Of a stretch of 45,606 nucleotides of DNA, positions 25,789-32,491 are shown in pieces; the first letter of the stretch is position 1, and each line of letters opens with the position of its first letter. Position numbers and translations under genes: made by a program. The DNA lies in the NCBI GenBank assembly GCA_016794625.1, contig JAEUGY010000011.1, forward strand, positions 1 to 45,606. Direction: 5' to 3'. The notes under the pieces were generated by a model that had not been told where the DNA came from, made no database searches, and saw only the letters and a program-made list of their open reading frames with translations. This DNA comes from Opitutaceae bacterium. GTDB lineage: Bacteria > Verrucomicrobiota > Verrucomicrobiia > Opitutales > Opitutaceae.

Positions 25789-25841
25789 CCAGCCCCTGCG
25801 GGGCTGGAATGACGAATTCCTAATGACGAATGACGAATGAC
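25789..25841 (+). repeat. Hairpin plus GAAnnnn heptad block
   Basis: A hairpin with an 8-bp stem (CCAGCCCC/GGGGCTGG, 3-base loop) spans 25789-25807. Its last base begins five 7-bp units at 25807-25841: four GAAnnnn units of the GAATGAC type and one TAATGAC. It is the same arrangement as at 637-688. Confidence 0.85.
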
Positions 25842-25933
25842 CAGCCGGAGCGGACCACGCGTCCCTTTCGAATAGGGCAGGGCCGCCCCACGCGGGCGCG
25901 CCGGCCCCGCATGAACCCTGCGGGTGTCCTGTT

Positions 25934-25959
25934 GTTGTAGGCGGCCTCGCTGAGGCCGC
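25934..25959 (-). repeat. Palindromic repeat unit (family B)
   Basis: On the plus strand GTTGTAGGCGGCCTCGC continues into TGAGGCCGC, the reverse complement of the family B unit seen at 4387-4412. The inner stem is GGCCTC/GAGGCC. It stands 22 bp after the end of the polytopic membrane protein gene (minus strand), so it might act as that gene's transcript end. Confidence 0.6.
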
Positions 25960-25980
25960 AGGGATCGGCGTCACCCCGCC

Positions 25981-27897
25981 TCACTCGTGCGCGCCGTGCA
26001 ATCGGCGCAGCTGCCAGGCTCCTTCGGTCAGGACGGGCGTGGAGTTCGCCTCCAGAAAGGCCTGGTTGAGTCCGGGAAAGGCGGAGCGCTCCATCGGCCC
26101 TAACACGATCCACCCCACCTGGAGTGCACGGAAACGGGCCAGCACCTCGGCGCTGCCTTCATAGAACTTTGCCACCTCGCCGGTGCGCTCGAGCATGCGG
26201 GGCACTCCGTGCAGGGTGAGTCCGGAATCGTTGGCCGCCACGACCCGCCGGCCGGCGAGGACGAGCACGGGGTGATGCAGGTGGGGAGCGGTCGCGATCA
26301 GAGCGTCGCGGGGTGTGACCCGGGCGACGCCTTCCGCAAACCGCCGGGACTCGGCGTCCGCGATCATCGCGGGCCGGCGGGCTTCCGACAGGATCGACTG
26401 CAGCCCGGACGCCGAGCAGGCGAGGGCGAGCAGAACGGCAAGGCCCCGGCCCGCGTATCCAGCCTGCCAGGCGCGACTGATCCAGACGCTGCAACCCGCC
26501 GCGGCGGCGAGTGCGCCGGCGGCGAAGAGCTTGAGATTGTCGAAGACGTAGGGCTGGAACACGACGAGGTACCCGAGCGGAAAGATGAGCCACCAGCCGG
26601 CGGTTTCCCGGCGGAACCGCGGCCCGGCGGTGATCAGCGCCGCCGCCCCGAGCGTGATCCACAGCCCGGTGTTCCACGCCCAGTGCGAGGCGAGGTCGGT
26701 CCAGGGCGTCGGTCCCCAGAAGGCGGTCATCCAGCCGGGCGACCAGCGCACGAACGGCGGGTCGGACCGTCCCAGTTGCGCCCCCATCCAGGCCAGCTGC
26801 GGCAGCGTCAGCACCGCTCCGACCAGCACCGCGGTCACCCAGGCCCGCGCGCGCCGCCCGGGCTGGTGCTGGAGGGCGAGTGGCGGGATGGCACACGCGA
26901 GGATGATCAGGCCGTGGGCGCTGATCAGCGGCAGGGCCCCGGCCAGGCCTCCGGCGAGGGCAAAGGCCGCGGTGCGAACGCGCCGGCCGGCCAGCGCGGC
27001 CCGCAGGAGCAGGGCGATGGCTCCGGACACCGCCAGGCCGTAGAGCACGACGCGCATGGGCCAGAGGATCCCGGTGGTGAGGTTGTGAAAATGCAGTTCG
27101 AGTTCCCACGCATTGGCGTAGTCGTGCGCCCACCACGCCGTTGCGAATGAACCCTGGGCCGCGGCTTCCGTCGCGAGGTAGGCGAGGCCGAATCCCCCGC
27201 CCAGATGCCAGAGCACGAGGGCGAGCAGCCCCCGGCCGCGCGCACCGAGCCAGCGGCGGAGCAGGCAGGCCGATCCGCCGAGGAAGACGGCGGAGGCGAG
27301 CAGGTTGCCGGTGACAAAGGCGGCGGGAAGCGACAGCCCCGCCGCGTGCAACCAGCCGGCTTGGAAGTCGGGAAGGAACGGGTATCCGAGCGACCACTCC
27401 GGCAGGTGGGGATAACTCAGCCGGGTCAGGTTGTCCCCGAGGGAAAACGACGTCGCCAGCGCGGTGTGAAACGATTGATCCTCCCAGCCCGCGCCCGCGC
27501 TCCAGTAGCCTCCGTCCCGTTCCCAAAGGCAGTGCAGCGTGTGACCCCACGCATGGAAGGCCAGCAGGAGGAGCAGGCCGGCGCCCGACGGAGAACGCAG
27601 GCGGCGCCAAGTCGCGGCGGCCGTCACCCGCAGTGCCTGGCGCAGACGCGCCGGCCGGCGCGCGGCGAGGGCAACCTCAACGCCCAGCAAGCCGGCCGCC
27701 AGCAGTGGCGCCAGCCAGAGGGAGGCGGACAGCCCCGCAAGCCGCGCGACCAGGAAGGGCAGCCAGCAGGTGATCACCAGCGTGAGCGCGCCGGCCACGG
27801 CGAGCGACTCGGTCGTCCGGAGCACCGGGGCGCAGCGGCGGACGAGCAGCCAGGCCCACGCGACGCTGCAGCCGAGAAGGGCGAAGGCGGAGATCAT
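25981..27897 (-). CDS. Polytopic membrane protein, glycosyltransferase-like topology
   Basis: The 638-residue protein has about twelve hydrophobic segments, from MISAFALLGCSVAWAWLLV at the N-terminus to the region near residue 500 (YAGRGLAVLLALACSASGLQS). A large soluble C-terminal part of about 130 residues follows (RFAEGVARVTPRDALIATAPHLHHPVLVLAGRRVVA, then YEGSAEVLARFRALQVGWIVLGP). The C-terminal part and the loop after the third helix (WERDGGYWSAGAGWEDQSFHTALATSFSLGDN) resemble lipid-linked-sugar (GT-C) glycosyltransferases and the YfhO/PMT group, whose first loop carries an acidic active-site pair. The acidic residue in GWEDQSFH would fit. I do not recognise a named family. It starts 12 bp after the end of rdgB and may be co-transcribed with rdgB and ribD. 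Confidence 0.75.
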   Translation of the reverse strand: MISAFALLGCSVAWAWLLVRRCAPVLRTTESLAVAGALTLVITCWLPFLVARLAGLSASLWLAPLLAAGLLGVEVALAARRPARLRQALRVTAAATWRRLRSPSGAGLLLLLAFHAWGHTLHCLWERDGGYWSAGAGWEDQSFHTALATSFSLGDNLTRLSYPHLPEWSLGYPFLPDFQAGWLHAAGLSLPAAFVTGNLLASAVFLGGSACLLRRWLGARGRGLLALVLWHLGGGFGLAYLATEAAAQGSFATAWWAHDYANAWELELHFHNLTTGILWPMRVVLYGLAVSGAIALLLRAALAGRRVRTAAFALAGGLAGALPLISAHGLIILACAIPPLALQHQPGRRARAWVTAVLVGAVLTLPQLAWMGAQLGRSDPPFVRWSPGWMTAFWGPTPWTDLASHWAWNTGLWITLGAAALITAGPRFRRETAGWWLIFPLGYLVVFQPYVFDNLKLFAAGALAAAAGCSVWISRAWQAGYAGRGLAVLLALACSASGLQSILSEARRPAMIADAESRRFAEGVARVTPRDALIATAPHLHHPVLVLAGRRVVAANDSGLTLHGVPRMLERTGEVAKFYEGSAEVLARFRALQVGWIVLGPMERSAFPGLNQAFLEANSTPVLTEGAWQLRRLHGAHE

Positions 27898-27909
27898 GCA
27901 GCGGACGGT

Positions 27910-28533
27910 TCAGGACGCGGTGGACGGTCCCAGCTTCGTCTGCAGGTGGGCGGCCAGCCCCTGCCAGGCGAGCGCCCGGTGCGAGAGCAGATTTTTCCGC
28001 GCTTCCGGCATTTCCGCAAACGACTCGGAGTGCCCCTGCGGCACGAATAGCGGGTCGTAGCCAAAGCCGGCACCGCCGGCGGGTGCCATCCGCAGGGTCC
28101 CTTCACAGCGCCCCTCGAACACGGCCTCGCTGCCATCGGTGCCGACCAGCACCAGCACGCAGACGAACCGCGCGGTGCGCCGCCCGGCCGGCACGTCGCG
28201 CAGCACCGCGACCAGCTTGCGCAGGTTGGCGACGGCGTCGCCCTCGGGGCCGGCGTAATAGGCGGACTCAACTCCCGGCGCGCCCCCGAGCTCGTCGACG
28301 CACAGGCCGCTGTCGTCGGAGAGGGCCCAGGCGGGACCGGGGCCGAGCCGGGCGAGCAGGGCGCGGGCCTTCTTGCGGGCGTTGCCGACGAAAGTTCCCG
28401 CGTCTTCGTCGACCGGCGGCATGCCGCCGACTGCCCGGGCCGACACGATCTCGACCGGCAGGCCGGAGGCGGCCACCAGGGCCTGGAATTCCGCCACCTT
28501 GTGGGCGTTACCCGAGGCTAAATGCAGCTTCAT
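27910..28533 (-). CDS. rdgB: RdgB/HAM1 non-canonical purine NTP pyrophosphatase
   Basis: The 207-residue protein has the family's substrate loop LASGNAHKVAEFQAL (residues 5-19), the catalytic acidic stretch WALSDDSGLCVDELGGAPGVESAYYAG, and GFGYDPLFVPQGHSESFAEMP. It removes inosine and xanthosine triphosphates from the nucleotide pool by hydrolysing them to monophosphate and pyrophosphate. Length is normal for the family. Its start lies inside the last codons of ribD (26-bp overlap), so the two genes are translationally linked, and a membrane protein gene follows after 12 bp. Confidence 0.95.
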   Translation of the reverse strand: MKLHLASGNAHKVAEFQALVAASGLPVEIVSARAVGGMPPVDEDAGTFVGNARKKARALLARLGPGPAWALSDDSGLCVDELGGAPGVESAYYAGPEGDAVANLRKLVAVLRDVPAGRRTARFVCVLVLVGTDGSEAVFEGRCEGTLRMAPAGGAGFGYDPLFVPQGHSESFAEMPEARKNLLSHRALAWQGLAAHLQTKLGPSTAS

Positions 28534-29671
28534 CGACGTACATCTTGTCTGGATACTCGACGCGTCCGCGCATCAGCGTGTCCTCCCCGAAGACCTCGTG
28601 GCGCACCTCGCGGAGCCGGACCGCGTTGACCAGCTTCTCCGTGCGCAGGCCGCTGAAGACCGACTTCGCCCGGTCGTCGGCGAAGAGCACGGGCGCGCGA
28701 TAGACGAACAGGTAGTCGAGCTCGCGCAGCTGGACCAGCTCGCTGATCAACTGGGCCCCGCCTTCGAAGTACACGCCGGTGATCTTCTCCTGGCTGCAGC
28801 GGGCGCGGAAGTCCGTCAGACTCACCCGCTGGGTGGCCGACTCGATGACCCAAACCTGCACGCCAAGATCGCGCAGTTTGCGAATGTAGCCGAGCCCGCC
28901 GTGTTGGGTGGTGACCACGACGGTGCGTTCCCGGTGGCGGTCCGTGAAAACGGTGGGCTGGTTGCGCTCGTTCCACAGGCGCAGGCGGCCGTCGAAAACG
29001 AAGCGCCAGGGACACCACTCTTCGTCGCCATTGCGGGCGGTCAGCCGCGGATTGTCGGCCGCGACCGTGCCCGCTCCCACCGCGATGCCTGGAAAGAGCC
29101 GGCGCCAGCGATGCACGTCGGCCCGCGCCCGTTCGCCCGTGATCCACTTCGAGTCGGCGGCGCGCGTCGCGATCTTGCCGTCGAGCGTGACCGCCGCCTT
29201 GCCCGCGAGCAGCGGGGTGCGCTTCACGATCCAGTGGTTGAACAGGATGTTCAGCTGGGTGCACTCCGACTCCAGCACGCCTGGAATGACCTCGATGCCC
29301 GCCTGGCGGAGCAGAACAAACGCCCGGCCGGCGTGATCGGGAAAGGGGTCGGTGGCGCCCACGACCACGCGGCGCACGCCCGACTCGCGGATCAAGTCGC
29401 AGCAGGCCCCGGTGCGACCGTGGGTGGAGCAGGGCTCCAGCGTTACATACAACGTGGCGTCCGGTTTGGGCGGTCGACCCAGCGCGGCGAAGGCCACGCG
29501 CTCGGCGTGCGGTCCGCCGTCTTCGGCGTGGAAACCCTCGGCCACGATCACCCCGTCCTCGACGATCACGGCCCCCACCATGGGATTCGGCGTGGTCCGG
29601 CCCCAACCCCGACGGGCGAGGTCGAGGGCGCGTCGCATAAACCCTTCGTGCTGGGCGAGGTCAGAACTCAT
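28508..29671 (-). CDS. ribD: Bifunctional riboflavin biosynthesis protein RibD
   Basis: The 387-residue protein joins two enzymes of riboflavin synthesis. The N-terminal deaminase (about 8-150) has the zinc site HAE (His55-Glu57) and PCSTHGRTGAC (Cys81, Cys90). The C-terminal reductase (about 155-380) has AVTLDGKIATRAADSKWITGERARADVHRWR and VYFEGGAQLISELV. It converts the first pyrimidine intermediate after GTP cyclohydrolase II. No ribE, ribBA or ribH is in the window, so the pathway is scattered in this genome. No FMN riboswitch is visible before the start. The end overlaps rdgB by 26 bp. Confidence 0.96.
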   Translation of the reverse strand: MSSDLAQHEGFMRRALDLARRGWGRTTPNPMVGAVIVEDGVIVAEGFHAEDGGPHAERVAFAALGRPPKPDATLYVTLEPCSTHGRTGACCDLIRESGVRRVVVGATDPFPDHAGRAFVLLRQAGIEVIPGVLESECTQLNILFNHWIVKRTPLLAGKAAVTLDGKIATRAADSKWITGERARADVHRWRRLFPGIAVGAGTVAADNPRLTARNGDEEWCPWRFVFDGRLRLWNERNQPTVFTDRHRERTVVVTTQHGGLGYIRKLRDLGVQVWVIESATQRVSLTDFRARCSQEKITGVYFEGGAQLISELVQLRELDYLFVYRAPVLFADDRAKSVFSGLRTEKLVNAVRLREVRHEVFGEDTLMRGRVEYPDKMYVDEAAFSLG

Positions 29672-29760
29672 GCCGCGGGCAGGAAAACGGGTGGGAGCAC
29701 GGGACGCAAGGAGGGGCCGCTGCGATCGGACCCGGTATGAGCGGGTGGCCGGACCGCCGG

Positions 29761-30396
29761 TCAGGCTTTCACGTAGGGGTTGCTCTTCTTTTCCGTCCCG
29801 ACCGTGGTAGCGGGACCGTGTCCCGGGTAAACCGTGGTAGCGTCGGGCAGGGTGTAGATCTGGGACCGGATGGCGGCGAACAGGGTGTCGGAGCTGCCGC
29901 CGGGCAGGTCGGTGCGACCCACGCTGCCGGCGAACAAGGCATCACCGACGAAGGCAGCCCGTGCCTCCGACAGGTAAAACAAGACATTGCCGGGACAGTG
30001 TCCTGGCACGTGGCGGACCTCCACCTCGAGCCCCAGCGACGACCAGCGGCTTCCCTGGTCGATCCACGTGTCGACCTTGATCGGGGTCAGCGAAATGCCG
30101 CGCCCGAGGAAGACCTCCATGACTTCAGGCGTCTCGATCAGGACCTGGTCCGCCCGGTGTGCCCGGACCTTGGCTCCCGTCGCGGCGACCACCTCCGCGC
30201 CGCCTTGCGTGTGATCCCAGTGACCATGCGTGATCCAAAGTTCGGTCAGGCGCGCCTGAGTGGACTTCAAAATCGGTTCCACGTCCGCCCAGACGTCACC
30301 CGGTGCATCGATGAGCACCGCCTCGCCCCGTTCCGGAGCGACCAGCAGGTAGGCATTGGTTTGAATCAGACCGGCCGGCAGAACGTGCAATTGCAT
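29761..30396 (-). CDS. MBL-fold metallo-hydrolase (glyoxalase II-like)
   Basis: The 211-residue protein starts at ATG 30396 (MQLHVLPAGLIQTNAYLLV), the start that fits the family. The metal motif is THGHWDHTQGG. The next His lies in VRHVPGHCPGNVLFYL, the bridging Asp in AAFVGDALFAGSVGRTDLPGG, and the last His in TVYPGHGP. This is the layout of glyoxalase II-like hydrolases of the YcbL group, which open thioesters such as S-lactoylglutathione or have unassigned substrates. The gene ends 89 bp before ribD's start, and its leader is packed with the hairpin/heptad repeats listed separately. Upstream in-frame codons lie in that repeat and are unlikely to be used. Confidence 0.92.
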   Translation of the reverse strand: MQLHVLPAGLIQTNAYLLVAPERGEAVLIDAPGDVWADVEPILKSTQARLTELWITHGHWDHTQGGAEVVAATGAKVRAHRADQVLIETPEVMEVFLGRGISLTPIKVDTWIDQGSRWSSLGLEVEVRHVPGHCPGNVLFYLSEARAAFVGDALFAGSVGRTDLPGGSSDTLFAAIRSQIYTLPDATTVYPGHGPATTVGTEKKSNPYVKA

Positions 30397-30444
30397 CGCC
30401 GGCAAAGACAGGGGAGAGCCGCTGGCGCGCAACTCCAAAGCATG

Positions 30445-30688
30445 CCGCCCCCAGCCGTGGCGAGCGGCTGGGGGCGGAATGACGAAGGTCGAATGACGAA
30501 TGACGAATGGGGCCGGGCCCGTCGGGGCGGGAAGCTCGAAGGGCGAAGAGTGAAGTTCGAAATCAGTGTCCGATTGTAGGGCTCGCCCTCGCGGCCATGC
30601 CTGGCTTTTTTCACGCTTCACTCTTCGACCTTCCCAATTCACCGCCCTGCGGTGACGGCGTGCCCGCAAGGGGCAGCCCTACAATCGG
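30445..30688. repeat. Composite of heptad blocks, hairpins and a 14-bp inverted repeat
   Basis: The space between the MBL hydrolase and leuB holds, in order: a 13-bp-stem hairpin (30445-30477); a five-unit GAAnnnn block (30477-30511); a second hairpin-like spacer; a second block of five (30531-30565); a third block in the opposite sense (30609-30643, TTC units); and a CACCGC/GCGGTG hairpin (30640-30654). An exact 14-bp inverted repeat (CCGATTGTAGGGCT at 30570-30583, AGCCCTACAATCGG at 30675-30688) encloses the third block. The rest of 30397-30857 is AT-richer near 30721-30760 and may hold the leuB promoter, but no clear boxes are seen. Confidence 0.85.
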
Positions 30689-30857
30689 AGGTTGGCCTGC
30701 GCTGATCGTGGGGGCGCTGGGATCGATTGATATAAAAGTTATTGAATTGCGATTGCTGCGAGGGACCAAGCCGCGCGTGGCTCTAAACTGCACCCGCTTG
30801 TGTCCATGGCGGCTGTCGTGAATCCCCACTTGCCACTGAGGCCCGCGGTTTGCCACG

Positions 30858-31973
30858 ATGGCCGACTTTATGTCGACGCTTACGTTCGCCGTTCTTCCAG
30901 GAGACTACATCGGGCCCGAGGTGATGACCGAGGCGCTGCGCGTGCTGGCCCATGTGGCCCGCAAGGAAAACATCACCCTCTCCTACGAGATCGCCGATGT
31001 CGGCGGGGCTGGCATCGACAACCATGGCAAGGCGCTGCCGGACTCGACCTTGGAGCTCTGCCGCAAGAGCGATGCGATTTTATTCGGCTCCGTCGGTGGT
31101 CCGAAATGGGAAAAGCTGCCGCCGAAGGAACAGCCCGAGCGCGCCGCGCTGCTGCCGCTGCGCAAGGCCTTCAGTCTCTTTGCCAACATCCGCCCCGGTC
31201 TGCTCTACAAGGACCTGGTCGACGCCTCGCCGCTCAAGGCGGAACGCATTCCGAACGGCATCGACATCGTCTGCATCCGCGAGCTGACGGGCGGCATTTA
31301 TTTCGGCCAGCCGAAGACCACGATCACGCTGCCCAATGGCGAGGAGCAGGCGGTCGATACGATGATCTACAAGACGTCGGAGATCGAACGCATCGCCGAG
31401 GTCGCCGCGGTCACCGCGCGGGCCCGCGGCAAGCGCGTGTGTTCGGTCGACAAGGCCAATGTGCTGGAAACGTCGGTGCTCTGGCGCAAGACCGTGATCG
31501 CGTATTTCGCGAAGCATCACCCGGACCTCGCGCTCACCCATATGTACGTCGACAACGCGGCGATGCAGCTCGCGCGCGATCCCAACCAGTTCGACGTGCT
31601 CTTCACGGAGAACATGTTCGGCGACATCCTCTCTGACGAGATGGCGGTCATCTGCGGCTCGCTCGGCATGATGAGCAGTGCCTCGCTCGGTGTCGGCTCG
31701 AACCGTCACGGCAAACCCTTCGGTCTGTACGAACCGGCCGGCGGCACCGCGCCCGACATCGCGGGCAAGGGCATCGCCAATCCCTGCGCGCAGATCCTCT
31801 CGGCCGCGCTCATGCTGCGCTACAGCTTCGGCCTCGACGCCCTCGCGACCCGGATCGAGGCGGCGGTCCGCAAGACCGTCGCAGTCGACGGCGTGCGCAC
31901 CGGCGACATCGCCTTCGGCCGCCCCACCGTCGGCACCATCGCCATGGCCGACGCGATCATCCGCAATCTTTGA
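30858..31973 (+). CDS. leuB: 3-isopropylmalate dehydrogenase LeuB
   Basis: The 371-residue protein is a decarboxylating dehydrogenase of leucine synthesis. [108 protein letters not shown] and [32 protein letters not shown] are all standard LeuB blocks. One residue is odd: the opening [10 protein letters not shown] has Tyr where LeuB proteins normally have Gly (LPGDGIGPEV). I start at ATG 30858; the ATG at 30870 ([12 protein letters not shown]) is equally possible. The gene has no leuCD neighbour. Its last codons form one arm of a 15-bp hairpin that leads into a heptad block. Confidence 0.96.
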   Translation: MADFMSTLTFAVLPGDYIGPEVMTEALRVLAHVARKENITLSYEIADVGGAGIDNHGKALPDSTLELCRKSDAILFGSVGGPKWEKLPPKEQPERAALLPLRKAFSLFANIRPGLLYKDLVDASPLKAERIPNGIDIVCIRELTGGIYFGQPKTTITLPNGEEQAVDTMIYKTSEIERIAEVAAVTARARGKRVCSVDKANVLETSVLWRKTVIAYFAKHHPDLALTHMYVDNAAMQLARDPNQFDVLFTENMFGDILSDEMAVICGSLGMMSSASLGVGSNRHGKPFGLYEPAGGTAPDIAGKGIANPCAQILSAALMLRYSFGLDALATRIEAAVRKTVAVDGVRTGDIAFGRPTVGTIAMADAIIRNL

Positions 31974-32020
31974 TTGCGGATGATCGAAGTGCGAAGTTCG
32001 AAGAGTGAAGAGTGAAGTTA
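31954..32020 (+). repeat. Hairpin formed with leuB codons plus heptad block
   Basis: CGATCATCCGCAATC (31954-31968, in leuB) pairs perfectly with GATTGCGGATGATCG (31972-31986) across the TTT loop; the leuB TGA spans 31971-31973. Base 31986 starts five GAAnnnn units (31986-32020). The last part of this block also encodes the start (GTG 32005) and first residues of the four-helix-bundle protein. Confidence 0.85.
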
Positions 32021-32376
32021 AAGCAACCAAGGCGCCGGACATCCGTGAGCGGACCTTTCGGTTTTCGGTGGAAGTCGTGAACCTTTGTCGCCAGCATGAG
32101 ACTACAGCGTCGGCCAGTCGCGTTGTTTCGAACCAGCTTTTGCGTGCGGCGACCTCGATTGGAGCCAATGTAGAGGAAGCTTACGGTAGCCAAAGTCGCG
32201 CCGACTTTGCCGCGAAAATGTCCATAGCCTGCAAGGAGGCGCGGGAGACCCGCTATTGGATCCGACTTGCCGAAGCGTGCGGGCTTTTCCGTCCTACCTC
32301 ACTGGGCGACTTCGACAGAGAGGCCAACGAGATTGTCGCCATCCTCACCACCATCGCCAAAAAGTGCCGCACTTAG
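32005..32376 (+). CDS. Four-helix-bundle protein (S23/IVS/Avd-like family)
   Basis: The 123-residue protein matches the small four-helix-bundle family first known from intervening sequences in 23S rRNA genes, which also contains the Avd accessory protein of diversity-generating retroelements. Diagnostic features are FRFSVEVVNLCRQH, LLRAATSIGANVEEAYGSQSRADFAAKMSIACKEARETRYWIRLAEACGLF and a final helix. The start is a GTG (32005) that lies inside the heptad repeat, so the first five residues (MKSEV) are repeat-encoded. No ATG exists before the middle of the protein. The coding sequence is less GC-rich than leuB and alaS. Its function is unknown, but basic Avd-like proteins bind nucleic acid. 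No reverse transcriptase is nearby. It is bracketed by inverted heptad blocks. Confidence 0.85.
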   Translation: MKSEVKATKAPDIRERTFRFSVEVVNLCRQHETTASASRVVSNQLLRAATSIGANVEEAYGSQSRADFAAKMSIACKEARETRYWIRLAEACGLFRPTSLGDFDREANEIVAILTTIAKKCRT

Positions 32377-32390
32377 AAATAGGTCATAAA

Positions 32391-32487
32391 CTTCACTCTT
32401 TACTCTTCGCCCTTCACTCTTCTCCGCCGATCCTCAGGTCTGCCGTCCGAAATTTCACTCTTCACTCTTCGCCCTTCACTCTTCCTT
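32391..32487 (-). repeat. Two heptad blocks before alaS
   Basis: Two runs of five 7-bp units in the TTC sense occupy 32391-32425 and 32453-32487, separated by 27 bp. The second ends four bases before the alaS ATG. The first is inverted relative to the block at 31986-32020, so the four-helix gene has inverted blocks at both ends. Unlike most other blocks, no clear hairpin abuts either run. Confidence 0.85.
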
Positions 32488-32491
32488 TCCC

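Noticed and set aside
30397-30857. Leucine attenuator or riboswitch before leuB
   Set aside because: No leucine-rich leader peptide is seen; the region is filled by repeats and an AT-rich patch.
32005-32376. Diversity-generating retroelement, because the protein is Avd-like
   Set aside because: No reverse transcriptase, template repeat or variable repeat lies in the window; only family resemblance remains.
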